64,000 bases of DNA from Ifrita kowaldi (lineage: Eukaryota; Chordata; Aves; Passeriformes; Cinclosomatidae): NCBI GenBank assembly GCA_013398055.1, contig VZRS01007666.1:62001-126000 (forward strand), given 5' to 3'. The notes beneath the pieces are model-generated. The model was not told where the DNA came from, did no database searches, and saw only the letters and a program-made list of their open reading frames with translations. The translations under genes were made by a program, and so were the position numbers. Positions 37,501 to 50,852 of this stretch are shown piece by piece; position 1 is the stretch's first letter; each line of letters opens with the position of its first letter.

Positions 37501-40500
37501 CAGGCTGGCTTTGGTGGTGATGATTTAGCAGGGTAGTCATGTTGTCAATGGATTCCAATGTTTGATAGTAAATAAACTTGTTAACAAATGAAATTAAACG
37601 TGAAACTGAATAACTGAAGTATTTTCCCTTTGTTCAGTACTGTGAAAAGGGATTGATCAAATGACTGTTGCAATCTGTGGGGGTCTGTGACTGAGGAGTT
37701 TTGGAACAGGATTAAAGCTGTTTACAGCTTTTGGCTGGGTTTATTTACAGGAAGGTGTGCTCACGGGTCGCTGTGTGCTTTTCAGGCCCTTCAGATGTTT
37801 GACTGGTGACTGTGCCCATAAAAGTGACCTTCAGTAGCAAACACAAAGGTGGGGAAGGGGAACTGCTTGGTCTCCAATGCCTGGCCTCTCTCAGCAATAC
37901 TTGCAGGAGCACTTCTCTCAAAAATAGAAGTTTTCTTGCTGTGTGTTGTCTGCTTCAATAGCTCCTTATCTGTGAGCCCACGAAAAATGACTCTGTGTCA
38001 TGGATCATTTACCATTTGTGTTTGGATTTGCATTCTGGAATGTGGCTCAGATCTGATAATGGGTTCCTCCTCTACACACTATTACCTCTTTGCAGGCCCT
38101 TGCTGGGTGGGGATCTTAGGGTTGCCCTGAACACTCCCTTTTTGTGGGTCTAGAAATTATGTGTATGGCCTCGGGAGGTTTTTGTACAGTTCTTCTGTAA
38201 GTGGCAGAGATGATGAAGCTTCCTTTTCTCATTGTGGCATTTCATGGATAAATTCGTACGTCAAACAACCTCCTTGCTGGTGCTGCTTTGTTAAACAAAC
38301 CTGGCAGTGTCCATCTGTGTGTTTAGCTCTGTTCCATGTTTCCTTGGGTGGAGGTTTGTTCAGTGAAAGCAGTCTGTACATCTTCTACAGAACAGACATC
38401 TCGTTCTGTACAAACCTGAACAGCTGTGGTTTAAAAAAAGGAATAAAAGATTTGCATGACTCCTGTTAAAATTAGGAACTATAGCAAGTTATGCAGCTTT
38501 TGTTCTTTTTACTGGTAAAATAGAAAAGTTGACTACAGTATTTATTTTACCAGTTGATGAACCTTCCATCCCCGAATCTGTAAAATAGTACTTGCACTGT
38601 TGCATGTACCCACAAAAGGGCATCCCAGGTCATGATTTGATAAATCTATATTTATGCAATATATTGTTTATTGTACGAAAATTTGACCTCGTTAGCTGTA
38701 GTCCCTTTCCATCTCAGTTGTTATCTGAAGTGCATAATAATGAGGAGAACATCATCTCAATCTATCAGTGCAATCAGACAAAGAGATTCTGTTGCAAACT
38801 CGGGGAAGATTGTGTCCCAGATGGGAACAGCAAATTTAATTACTGACAATGGAATGAGTATGAAATGTTTCTGCACGCACAGTTCTGGACAATGCCCTGC
38901 TTCAAACCCAGGCAACTTGGGTTTTGCAACATTATGCTGGGAAGAGTCAGAGGATGGTAATCCCCTAAACTGAGGCTGGGAGAGTGTGTGTGTGACTGGA
39001 AAGCTGGGGAAATGCTAATGAATTCATTGAGCCAAGTCGGTGAAATAGCTAAACATCTAAGAGCAAATATCAAGCACTGATATTTATGTAGAGATAGCAC
39101 AGGAAAACTTGGCCTTGGAGAGGCCCTGTAAAGAAGGGGTTTTTTTTAACAGAGAGCCTTGTTTTGGTTGTCCGCCTTACCCTGAGAGCTCACCTTGGTG
39201 GTGGTGCTCTGGTTTTTCCTCTGTAGGAGATGAGTGTGGGCGTGTAAGGTAGGAGTCACTGAACGAATACAGCAGATATAAACCCAAAAAATCTTACAGT
39301 GCTGCTACTTAAAAGCTGTAGTTGGAGGCCATATATCCAGGCTACAGCTAAAAAAAACCAAAAAACAACTGACCAGAAGTTGATTACAGACTCTAGTTCT
39401 TCCAGGGCTTGCCAAACAGCTGCCCGTTGGCATCTCTCTTGCAATCCAGGGGATGAATCCCTCTGTGTGCTGGAGGTAACGACCTTCTGGATGCTTTCTA
39501 ATAAAACAATGAAGAGCTGACTTTATCATCCTTAAAGCAAATTACTTCTGCAGAATGCTTTACAAATACCAAGGGTGCTCTTTAGATAGGGATGTCTTCT
39601 ATTAAAAAGTCTTGAATATTTTTCTGCCTTTAAGTGGAGAAGCTTTCTCAGTCCAGTGAGGTGTGTAGGAATAGCTCATAGCAGGAAGGCAGGGGTGTTT
39701 TCTGTCTGCAGGAGATGTGCCATCAGATTGGTTTGGTTTAAGTTCTCTTAAAGAAGGTGCAGTAAATTAAGATTTATATTTTAACTTTGTCCTCTTCAGC
39801 TAATTACATCACTTTCATTTCTGTATATAAGTGATACTGATAAAGATGTTGTGGTAAGTCCATCAGTGCCTTGAATGATAAAATGTTTGTGTCTCTGTGT
39901 GATGGGAAGATGACAGTGACAGCGCTGCAGCGCTGGGGTTTGGTGGGATGGAAATGGAGGTGTTTCCTCATCAGCTGGAATGCCAGAGCCAGCTGTGTGC
40001 CCAGCCCCTGTCTTGGGGAGGATTCTGGTTCTGCTGGTGCTGCAGGCAGCTCCGTTCCCAAGTACTTCACTTATCCGTTTATGTTAATATTGGATAACAA
40101 GGAAAACAAGAAGCCTGGCCTCAGTGTACTACCGTGGGCTTCCTGCTGGCTTGTTTACGCCTTCTCATCCCACAGGTTTGTCTGTTGTCATAGTTTCCAT
40201 TTTCTTTCCGTTTTCAAAAGCAGGACAGGAGGTCTCTATGGAGACAGGCATCAGTTCCACTCCGTGCACTAAACTGTAGGGGTTGCTGTAAGAGCAGAGC
40301 TGTGAACACGCTCCATCCCCTGTGGAAGCCACGAACATTGCCATGCTGACATCTCCAGTCCCCGGAGTCACTGGGAATTAACATTTCAAGGTCACAGCAG
40401 CTTCGCTGTAACAGCAGTGTCTGCTATTACCTCCATTGGAGCAGCAACATGGTCACAGAAACATCATCTCTGCACAGCACAACTCCAGCTCTCAGGGCTT

Positions 40501-41109
40501 TTTCATTGACTGCAGGAAAGACACCATCCCAATGTGTTCTTAGAATTAGTACACGTGAATTTCATCCGAAATTAGGAAGTTAAATGGGATTCCAGTGACT
40601 GGGTCAGGGGAGAAGAAACTTTTTAGGGATGGCTTTGCCATAGAGGAGGATGTTCATGAGCTCTCTTAGCTGGTGTGTGCATGCAGCCACTCCAGATCCT
40701 ACCCAGAGGAGCTGGGTTTGCTGAGCACTCTTGTATAAAAGATGTGACTTATGTCTCCAAACCCCTCTGAGCAACAAATCACTGGAGACAGGGAGGTATC
40801 TGTCTCACCTGCTGTCCTTGTTTGGGGCTGAATGTTGCTGTTGTTGTCAGCCCTGTGATGGATATGATGGGAAATGCTGTCAGGTCGGGCTCCAGCACCT
40901 TTTATCCCTCTAATGATGTGGTAGATGTTACAGGTGTAATTTTCAGAAGTACCCAAGCAACTCAGGAACCAAAATCCATCAGTGGTGTAATCACTGGAGT
41001 TCAGGTTCCTACATCACTCACTGCTGCAGGTGTTACTCTGTCACAGTTTTGGTTTGTGCCTATCTTCATCTGAAGTAGAACTGAGGACCTAGAGAAGTGT
41101 GTGTACATA

Positions 41110-41128
41110 AATATATATATACACACAC
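41110..41128. repeat. (AT)n(AC)n microsatellite
   Basis: A short run of alternating AT passes into AC units, ending at ACACACACG. Confidence 0.8.
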
Positions 41129-43004
41129 GTATTCCTCCCTGACCGCCTTCCATGTGTGCTTATCTGCAATCACAAATAGCTGTACAGGAAAAGCCTTTGC
41201 TCCCAAGGCAGATAAAAAGGGGAAATGAAAACTGCAGATGCTGTGAGAACAGAAGGATTGAATTGAGGAGGATGGGGAGAATCTGAAAACTCCTCCAGAC
41301 AAGGAATGAGAGTTACCTATTGTTACAGGTTTCATTCTTTGCTGCCAGAGGGAATGGTACCGACCTACGACATTTACTTTGGGGTCCTGAATGAACTGTT
41401 AGTCCTGATGCTGACAGAAATATAATTTCTTGTGAGTTTACAGCATGTGCTGTGCAGTTGAATTTCATATCCAGTTTCCTGGATAGCATTCACTTGACTC
41501 CCTCAGTGTAGCTTAAATAGTACTCTGGATAAGTGGAACCCTAAAGAATGTGAAAAAAAAAAAAGATCAGTGATTGGAAGGTGACATAGTATTTTGCTCA
41601 GTGTTATGACTCCATTAAAAAAAAAAAATTTAGAGTTCTAGGCTCTGGTGTCACATAAAGCATCCAAAACTTGTAAAAGCAGATCAGCAGTTTCCTGAGA
41701 TGTCACCTGAAGCTGTCCTCAGCCTGTCACTGGTACCACAAAGCTTTGTAGCACAGTGCCAGATTCAGAGGTAGAACAGAGAGACTGACTGTGCAGGATT
41801 GGCTGTGAAGTAAAGGTTAGGTTCTGCTGTCTGATAAATCTGCTTTCTGTTAACCTCCTTGTGTGCTATGAAATTAAGGTTAATTCAGATTAAGCCATCA
41901 AGGAATATTTAGGTGGGCAGAGGGTTGGTGCAGTGACTCCAAGCCTGCGCACAGGTCACGAGAGGGAGCAGTCCCTGTGGGCTGCTGGCAAGAGATGAAA
42001 TCCTCCTTTTACTCCTGGAATGCCAGCTTTGTGCCTGTGCTCGTTGCCTCCCACCAGGCACAGGTTGTTGGGGCTGTCTCAGCGTGGAAGTGGATCAGGT
42101 TAATTCCAGGTCCCTGGGAGCTCAGCTTCTTGGTGTGTTTTCATGAGCAGAGACAATTAGGGGGATTAAAACCACCTTTGTGTTGTAATCCAAGTGCTCG
42201 AGGCTCCTGTTGTAGTGCAGAGAGGGGAGAGTCTCTGGGGGATAGGTTTTGTCTCAAGCTGGGTGTCCAGTGTGGGTGATCCTCTGGGAATGTCTGTTGG
42301 AAGGGTCTGCTGGGAATGGTTTTTATTGTATTTTTTTTATACTTTTAGGATATCACTGTTCCTCTGCTATTGATGAAACATTATTTAAAGTGTAATGGTT
42401 GCTTTAGGCAGTGACTTTGGCCTGTGTATGGCATTGAAGGAGTGTCATAAGGCTGGGTGGAAAAAATGAACAAAAAACTCTCCTGACTTACTGACATACT
42501 TCCATTTTCTACTCATTTTTATAGATATGATCAAGTATAAGAGCTGTAGATAGGAGCAAATAAAAATCGGCACCAAATCAAATAACAAAATTTTGGAAAG
42601 GTCAAATTAATATATTTTTGCAGCTGTCTCTCCCAGAATGGAGGAGGCATTAAAATTCTGATAAGTTCTCGTGAGAATGGGTTGTAATGAGAACAGGAAC
42701 CAGCACATTATAAATCCACTCTCCTGGTAATAATTTAAGTAGAACAGTAACTGGTACAAATGTAATTCATTAATTCATTTTTATCACAATTTAAAGACTG
42801 AAATCTGGTTGTTATCGTGTGGTCTTCTCGTGCCATGTCTGGGGTGGGTTTTTTTGTTGCTAGAGTTGAAGTTCTAAGATCCATCATAAATCAGATGGAT
42901 GCAAACTCCTCCTTGGAGTTTACCTTGCCACAATTGCTGCCTTCTATGAAGTTGTTATTCCACTTAAGAATGGGTTGAAAGAATATTAAAAAGTAGTTCT
43001 GATT

Positions 43005-43250
43005 TGTGTTTATTTAGGACAGATGGCTAATTTAACTAGGCTGCTCTCAGTTTTTTTAATTGGACTTCATCCAGCGGTCCTTGATAGTCTCATATCTGAA
43101 TTCAACATTTCCCAGAGTCATCAGATGCAAATAACAAAAGTAATTAAAAGACTGCCTCGAAGTGTAAATATCCATTAAAAAAGTGTGAAATTTTTGCTAA
43201 TAACATTTGTGGAGCTTTCGATATTTTGAAGAGTTTTAGTTGCATTGACA
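43005..43250. promoter_or_regulatory. Candidate enhancer with adjacent octamer and SOX-like sites
   Basis: ATGCAAAT at 43125-43132 is followed at once by AACAAAAG at 43133-43140, a POU octamer abutting a SOX-type site. Nearby are TAATTTAAC, TTTAATTGG and GTAATTAAAAG. POU/SOX partner sites drive neural and early developmental enhancers, although the octamer is flipped relative to the classic composite. Activity is not shown. Confidence 0.3.
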
Positions 43251-44049
43251 GTAAAGACTGACACCAAATATGGTGAGTGGTTTTATTTGTTTATTTGCTT
43301 TTTTTTCCCCTGCTGCTTCCAAAGTATGTTGAAAAAGATGCTGTAACGTGCCTGATGGTCGTAAAACTTCTTGCCCTTGTTTTAGCAGGGCAGTGAAGGG
43401 AGGGATGATGGGATTTCTGGAGTCAGAGTTGTTTCAGGATGTAGGACTGATGCTCTCAGCATTGGCTTTTATGCTCTGCAGCTCCTGCTTGTAGCCTTTT
43501 GGCACGTCCTTAGGGCTTCCTGTGCTCCCTCTCAGGAGCTGCTGATGGATGTGGCCTGTGTGACTGTCACGGAAGACATTTATATGACAAAATTATTGTA
43601 ATCTGTCAATTTAAGACAGCTAGTTTTGCTTTAGACCACAGAATTCCCTAGGTTTTGTATCCAAACTCTTTTTGTCCTTCCCACTCCTTCAGAGACAGTC
43701 TGTGTATTATATTGCAGGTTTTCTATTTGAAAGGTCTTTTTAAATATGATAATGCTGAGCTAAAAAAAAAAATTAGGAAGCATTGCAGTAAACAAATCTG
43801 CAATCTGAACATGTGCTGAGGGATGCTGAAGTTCTGAGTAGAAGCAGTAAATATTTCCCATGAGCTGCAGACTAACGGAGCAGGGGCTGTAAACTACTTG
43901 TGGCTGCAAGAAACAGCAGCGGTGCTTGAGTCAAGAATTGTTTGTGCAGATTTCCAGCAGCAGGGAGGGGTGATTTGCTGGGGGTTTTGGTTTTGCACTG
44001 CCTATCAACAGAACACTGGTGGTTTTAATTTAGCTTTTTGTAGCCCAGA

Positions 44050-44122
44050 ACAATTTTCATTGCCCAGGCATCACCCCAAAGGTAACTCCTTAAGGTCCCT
44101 TCCAACACAAACTCTTCCATGC
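44050..44122 (+). mobile_element. CR1 3' tail remnant
   Basis: The sequence 'ccttaaggtcccttccaaca' followed by 'caaactcttccatgctgg' resembles the CR1 end, where the usual text is a 'gtcccttccaacc' block and an 'attctatg' repeat. The left part up to 'attgcccaggcat' is less sure. Confidence 0.6.
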
Positions 44123-44438
44123 TGGTGCTTCCTAATGCTCAGTTTCCTTTCTCCTGTAAGTCAACGTGACTTCATTGAAATTCAGGTTTCCAGATGGAGA
44201 AAGTGGGGAATGGCTTAGAATGGTTGATTTTGGCTTATGGAGGGTTCCAAATCCTGTGAAGGTCACTCAGTTGCTGGGAACTGGCATTGGCTTGGATGCT
44301 CCAGCCAGAGAAGCTGCGGAGCAGAGAGCCCTCCAGGAAAACCTCTTGTTTTCAGCTATTTTCACAGCTAGAGGAACTTAACTGTGGACTATTTATGTGC
44401 CTCAGAAGAGTGAAGGAAGGTTTGTTTCTGTCAGATGC

Positions 44439-44462
44439 AAAAAAAAAAAAAAAAAAAAAAAA
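44439..44462. repeat. Poly-A tract, 24 A
   Basis: An uninterrupted run of 24 A on the + strand. I looked upstream for a processed pseudogene or a polyadenylation signal just before it and found neither, so it is listed as a simple homopolymer. Confidence 0.95.
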
Positions 44463-47400
44463 GAAATGCTTGAGTTTCCCCTCCAACCTCAAAAGATCTT
44501 ACAAGGCATTTTTGCCATGGCAGTGTTTTGCCACATCAAATCTCCCACAGTTTTCAACAGGGTACAAGAACCGCTTGTATTTTAATAAACATGATGACTG
44601 AGATTTGTTGCAGAGTGAAACTAATGAGATGAAGGATGTTGACAAGTCATGGATTTGTATTGTTCAGCCAGAGTATAACTTGAAAGCTCAGCAGTACTGG
44701 ACAAGCACAACTACTGAAAATGTGAATATATTTACATGATTTGATATGAAATATTGAAGCCAATTTGTTAATGGGCAACTTCAATGCTTGTTTTTATATA
44801 TTGAATAAAAACCAGTAGGTCAATTGTAATGTAAAAATGCACACTTTATTTTAGGTCTCTGTTTTTAGTGCTAAGCCACATATTCAGTATAACAAGAAGA
44901 GAGCAATAACCTTTTGATTTGATGATATACAGCACCTTTTATGTAAACCCATGAAAAGTGATTACTGGTATCATGAGGAAACAGCACCTTAGGGAGATTA
45001 CCAGGCAAGGCAAACAGCTGGAACCCATAATCTCTTAAAACTCTGATTGTCTGTGGATCACCATGTCTACCCTAGGGGGCTATAAGTAATACTTGTTTTA
45101 ATTATGCAAAACAATAAATTCTTTGAAAATTTTGAATTTAAAAATGTTTGTAACCATGAAATTTAACTGAGTGTTAAGTCAGATGTTCAACAGAAGCTCT
45201 AAGTTTAGGACTCTACAAAATTTGGTTTTGTATATAAATTACACATTTCCTATTGTTTTCTTGACATTTAAGATTAACTATTCTAGCAGTTTAACTGAAG
45301 TTTAATTTTACTGGAGGAAAAAATACTTCTAGTCCATTTGAGGGTTTTTTTTTTTTCAACTTGAGTTAAAAGAAATATAATTGCATTTTAACTGAAATAG
45401 GCCTAGCTTTGTAGGTATTTGTATTGATGTAATTAGATAAGCTTAAAAAAGAGGGGGCAGCTTCAGTGCAGATAGAGCAATTGTATTTTTTTTTTCTAGA
45501 GTACAAATCTCTAGAGAAATGTTCCTGCCTGTCTGTTGACCTGGTGATTGTGCCCTGTTGTTGCTGCTGTGTGTCAGTGATTGAGGGGCTGCAGTCTGAC
45601 TTTCCTATGGGCTTTAGTCCATGCAAATTTCCTGAAATTAAGAATCATGATCTATGCTGTAAAAGAAGTGAGATCATTCTTAAAATCCTACCCCAATCAT
45701 ATTTCAGTCTGTTACTAGGAAGGTAAAATACCCAGATCACTTCTGGCACATGCAGTGATCTGGATGACGATGTTTTAATCACGACCTGGGGCCTGTGCAG
45801 TGCCCTGAGCTGCATCTCTGTCTGTTCCCAGGGATGTGGACGGTGCTGCTTCCATGGAGGGAGCATTTCCCTCGGTGCTAATCACAGAATATCGAGCTCC
45901 TGGGGTGGTGACACAGTGCAATGAAACAAAAATTACTATTTTCAGCCAGGCATCCTGCTCCCTGTTGACTTGAAAGCCCTGATGTCAGGCTGCATGCTGC
46001 TGACTCCAGAAGTGCTTCGGAGAGGGATTATCATAAATTGAGATACCTGCTAGAGATACTTGCACGGTACATTTGTGTCTGTCAGCTCTTTCAGGATGCT
46101 AATTTTCCTGTCAGTTTGCATCACTTCTTTGGATCTCTGAGGGAACTGTCCAAGAGGCTCTTGGAAAAAAAAGGTGTTGGAGCTTCTATTGTTAAAACTT
46201 TTTTCTGAATCTTCCAGGAGGGTGTTCCATTATCTCTGCAGCTAGAGGTGCTACTGAAATCTTCAAAGCCAGCTGTTGGACTTAACAATATAATTTTCAC
46301 CTGCAACTTTTTGTTCTAGCAGGTGATAATGATTAGGAGTTGGATATTAAAATTTTTGCCTTTTTTATCCAGGATGAGGTTTTAGCCAGACATCAACACA
46401 GACAGAATGACTGTGTAGCTGAGTGCTGCCTTCTCTCATCTCAAGTGCCCTGTTGCAAATAGCTGCATCATTCTTAAAATGTCATCATAAAGCTTGTCAG
46501 ACAATTTCCATCCCTCAAAGGCAAATTCGAGGTGATCTAAGTGTATAATTTGCATGTTAATTTAAAAGTGTGAACTGGTTTGAGGTCAAACCCACAGGTT
46601 TGATGAAAGCATTGAGAGAAGGTTAACAAACATTGAAGATGAGTGATGAACAGGCATTGTGTAAGGTAAACATCCACAACTTGTTGTCACTCGTGGGAGT
46701 TTGTTAGGAAGCCTCAGTTCCAGGCATTTACATTATCTGAGTAGAACTGGCATTTCCTTGAAGACAAGTAAGTGTCTAAGCATGTTCTTCAGGAATAGCT
46801 GTGGTGAAGGACAGAGCATTTCCAAGTAGCCATCTCAGTTTATGATCGATAAGTTTGAACAGTTGAGGTGTAAATTTAATTTCAAATGCGGTTTTGGTGT
46901 GTGTGATTCCACCTTTTTCTCACAGGTGGAATTATCAGTTACTTAAAAAGATTTTTGAACTTTCTTTGTATTTGAAGTTCCTCTGATTATGTGGCACTGA
47001 ATAGAGAGAATAGTTGAAGTTCATCATGTGTCTTTCTGTTGGTAAATTGTAATACTGAGAAGTTAAATTTTCACCTAACTGTACTTAGAGGTCAGGGTAA
47101 AAGGTACTGCTATTGTATGTTGGGATGCTTTCTTTTAAAGCAGTTTAAATCCATCCTGTTTTGGTGAGGAAAGGATCATTTGGCCTAGTTATTCTTGCCT
47201 GCCTCTAATTTCTCTAGTTTTATCATAGCTACGACATTAAAAATCATTATGGGCAGAAACTTCACATGCCAGCTGCTGGACTACTCATAAATTCTAGTCT
47301 GGGACCAATACTTTTAACTCATCTTACTTGTAGTCTGTAATTTTTGTTAATTCTTCATTATTCTTGCTTTTAGGTGTTTCTCCCTTCTTTTTCGAATTAA

Positions 47401-48073
47401 CATGCTGTGTGATGTCCCAGTCAGAATCATTATGGGATGTTAGAGGGATCCTGAGGTAGAGCAGGACAGACACTTAACCTCACCGGGAGGGATGGGTGGT
47501 AATGATGGTTTAATGGCAGTAACACACATGGAATTTTAATCAGTTTCCTCCAGGTTTAGTATGTTGATATTAAGTAGCAATAATTCATACAGTATTATGT
47601 TGAAATAGCACTGTAGGGTGTCATTGCTGAGCACAGAACAAACCCCCAGGAAGACCTGTTGTCTCTGGACTAAGGAGCACTAATCCAGCCATGAGATCTC
47701 ATGGATATCAGCAGAGGGAAGGCATAAGAAAAGGAGCCAAAGCTGGAATGAGTCCATTTCTTTGTTAGGTTTTCAATTTTAAATATTGATAGCTAATTGA
47801 TACAGTCACTTCACAGGAAAATTCACTTCTTTCTGGCATTACCTGGTGAGCTACAGAATCACCAAGCAAGGTTTCTTTGAGGTTTTGATGCCTGGAGTTG
47901 TGAGAGGACACTTATCGGAATGGAATTGTGGGTTACAGCTTTTTTAGTAGTCCAGTTTTTCTTGCTTTGGAAGGTCTGGAAAAATAAAGTAGAGGTGGGG
48001 AAAGAACTGTCCCACAGGAGCCCTGAGCAGCTGCACTCCCTTTACAAGGATCTGCAATCCTGCTGAGATCTGG
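44463..48073. other. Intron 2, non-coding block
   Basis: AT-rich intronic DNA without exons. A short 'aatcacagaatatcgagctc' at 45882-45901 hints at an antisense CR1 end but is too short to call. Confidence 0.5.
46470..46600. promoter_or_regulatory. Candidate regulatory block with octamer
   Basis: ATTTGCAT at 46548-46555 runs into GTTAATTTAAAA, with AAATTCGAGG and a GAGGTCAAACCC nuclear-receptor-like half-site nearby. Composition and motifs resemble an enhancer; conservation is unknown. Confidence 0.22.
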
Positions 48074-48125
48074 GATCACAGAATGACTAAATTTGTGTGG
48101 CACCTTGAGGTCATCTCATGGCACT
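48072..48125 (-). mobile_element. CR1 3' tail remnant, antisense
   Basis: The text 'gggatcacagaatgactaaa' then 'caccttgaggtcatctcatg' is the reverse complement of a CR1 end (tcacagaat, then a '...ggcaccttgaggtcatct' block). It is the only clear CR1 piece opposite to CDH4. Confidence 0.65.
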
Positions 48126-50674
48126 GCTGCTCAGTAGTGCAGGTGGTGGCGAAACTAAAACTGTTCCACAGGTTTGGGATTGTTGCTTGCTGACTGGATA
48201 AACCAAGAAGGGTCTGCTCTCCGTCCTTTTGTGCACACCCTTTGTGTTCTTTTAAGGTTGTCTGCAAGGTTGAGATTCGTGGTTAATGCAGACAGTGGGC
48301 ATGTGGGTTGCAGACATGGATTATGAGCATCTGTTGGATGCACAGCGTCTAGAGATGACTGGGATTATGATGATGAACATCTGTGCTGTTGTGAAAAGCT
48401 CCTGAAGTTTTGTGTGGCTGCAAGAACTGGGCATTTTCACTCTCATCTTGGAGAGCAAGACCTGGCTGGGAGAAGGAGGCTCGGGGGATGCCATGAGCTC
48501 AGTGGTGCAGCGTTGCCACCAGGTCTCCAGTGTGTCACTCTGACCTTTGGCTGCGTGTGCAGAGATGTCCTTGCTGCTGACAGCTGCCAGGGCACCACTG
48601 TCCCTGTCTGTAAGCTCATCCAAACTCCTCCACAGCTCCCTGGAGCCTCTCAGTGTGCTGAGGTGCCTGAGGGCTTTAGGTGCACTCGCTATTGGGTGTT
48701 CCTGGTGCTGTGTGGATTTAGGGATGTCCTGTGCCTGCTGCAGGCACAGCAGGGCTGCTACAAAGCTGTGACATTGCTTTTCCTTCAGGAGAGGCACTTC
48801 AGAGGGTGTTGGGAGCAGTATTGATCTAGTTCAGTCTCACTCACTTGCTTAGTGCATGTGATGAGATTTTAATCTCTTTTAAAGAAATACTGAGGTTACA
48901 AAGCTTGAAAAAAGATGCATAAGGTGTCTGTAAACCACTCTGGAAATTTTCCATCTGGGAGACTACGTGATATGGTGCTACTATTTTTTTAATTTTTGTA
49001 TCTATAACCTTATTTAAAAGATCATCTACGTATTTTACCTGGAGAAATTGTTCCGGAGCACAGTTCTTGTGAAATGTTAATGAAATACTGTCTGTGACTA
49101 GCTCTGTATTTCTCCATTCAGGATCACAGCAGAAACTCTCTTTAAAAACTAATGTTTGATTTTTTTTTTGACAGCATTTGGAGAAGAAGGATCCTGATTA
49201 GGCTGCTCCAGCCTTGCCCTTTTGCTTTACTCTTTGCTTTTCTGACTGAAGGGCAAAGATAGCTGTGTGTAAGGAGCTCCATGCTTCCATATTCTTTGAA
49301 AATAAACAAAAAAATCATTCCTTTATGCTAAGTGGAGCTGCATCAGCTTATTAAAATAACCAATAGGCTGTTAAATGTTTTTATTTGGAGCAGGGAATTA
49401 AGTAATTCTGGAGTCAGGTTGGTAAACACTGCGGCCTGGCAATTAGGAAATTGATTGGGGCCCTAATTCACTATAAAACAGTCCGTCTTTTGCTGGGCCT
49501 GTAAATATCTCCTAAATATCTCCTTACTGCTTAATTCTACAGTCTCCTTAATGGGAAACCTGGTCATTTGTGAGGAATCAGCTGTACATGTGGTGGGCTC
49601 ATCTGTTTGCCTTACTCTTTTTCCAGTGTTGATTTGCAACAAAAGCAATTTGGTGCAGATAAAAAAGAGCAAATGGTAATGGGAGAGAAGCTGAAAGCTC
49701 TTAGCTTTTAACACTCAAGCACTCAAAGTGGAGGATTTGGGGATAAAAGAGACTTTACTTATGGGTTAGAGATCCTTTGTTCTGTGCTTGACTGGTTGTT
49801 TTTCTTTGGCTTGGTTTTGCTGTAGTATTAGTAGATGGTGGGTTGCTTGCAAAGTAGAGATACTTAATTCTGGGGTCTTGAGCTCATAAAATATTTTAAA
49901 AAATGCAAAGGCAGCACTCACTGGAGGCCCTTTGGCACCCATGACACTGTGTCAGGATTATGGATTACTGCCAGTCGTGCATTTCAGTCTGAAAAATTGC
50001 AGTTTAGCTTTCTGAAAACACGCTGATTTTAAGAGCTATCCATGCTGCTTAAAGTGCTTGTACCAGGACCCTGGGCCTCCTGCATTCATGGGAGCTATAC
50101 CCATTGCCTGAGTTTTGCAGTATAACTTCCAAGTGATTTCATGAGCAAAGGAATGAAATTAAAATGTAATCCTTGAAAAATGTATATACCAAAAAGATCA
50201 TGTGTTGCTCATATATAATGCTTTTTCATCAGACTTGAAAGTGGCCAATTTCAAGGTTAAGCAAAGCTTATTATTGGATCCAAACAGCATCTCAGTCAAT
50301 TGTAAAATGAACTTTTAAACCCTTGGCTTTGGAAACCTATATTAAGCAACAGGGAAAAAGTATTAATTGTTATGAAAATGCAAGCATGGGCTTCGTTGTT
50401 AAGGGGCAGGACTGACATTTGCAGCATCTTTTTAGACCTTTAGGAGAATCATTTGTGCCAGCTTCAGGCTCCTGGGGGAGTCAGCTCTGCCCAAGCTGAG
50501 GGAGGGGTCCCTCCTGGTCAAGCAGCAGTAAATGAAGTGGTGGCTCTGTGTTCCTTTGTTGTCTCTCCACTCCTTGGTGGCCCTGTGGGCAGCGTTAAAA
50601 AGCTGGTGCCTGATACAGCCTGGAAGGTTGGCACTCATGTACTTCACACACACCAGACGAAAGGAAGGAATTCC
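48126..50674. other. Intron 2, non-coding block
   Basis: Includes a slightly GC-richer part at 48400-48830 with overlapping open frames on both strands (up to 158 codons) and no recognisable domain. No exon or repeat family seen. Confidence 0.5.
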
Positions 50675-50852
50675 GTACTGTGAGTGGTGAGGCCGTGGCA
50701 CAGGTTACCCAGAGGTGATGGCTCTCCATCCCTGGAAGTGTCCAAGGCCAGCCTGGACAGGGCTTGGAGCAACCTGGTCTAGTGGAAGGTGTCCCTGCCC
50801 ATGGCAGGGGTTGGAACGAGGTGACCTTTAGAAGTCAACTCAAACCATTGCA
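50675..50852 (+). mobile_element. CR1 LINE 3' fragment
   Basis: The run 'gtgaggccgtggcacaggtt', 'acccagaggtgatggctctc', 'catccctggaagtgtccaag', 'gagcaacctggtctagtgga', 'aggtgtccctgcccatggca' and 'ggggttggaacgaggtgacc' follows the CR1 3' end closely. This is the best-preserved CR1 piece in the window. 5' truncated, sense to CDH4. Confidence 0.9.

Larger units (their letters stand above)
26751..44049. other. Intron 2, long stretch free of recognised mobile elements
   Basis: Some 17 kb in which I recognise no CR1, SINE, LTR or exon. It holds several blocks with regulatory-like composition, listed separately, and short microsatellites such as (TAG)n at 29595-29610 and (AT)n(AC)n at 41110-41128. 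Absence of repeats is by eye and could miss old or unfamiliar families. Confidence 0.5.

Noticed and set aside
44166..44462. Processed pseudogene ending in the 24-A tract
   Set aside because: No gene-like sequence, no polyadenylation signal just before the tract and no target-site duplication seen.
45880..45930. Antisense CR1 tail
   Set aside because: Only about 20 bases resemble the CR1 end; too short to separate from chance.
48321..48824. Overlapping 158- and 136-codon frames on opposite strands
   Set aside because: Mirror-image frames in slightly GC-richer DNA are typical shadows; no splice sites or domains.
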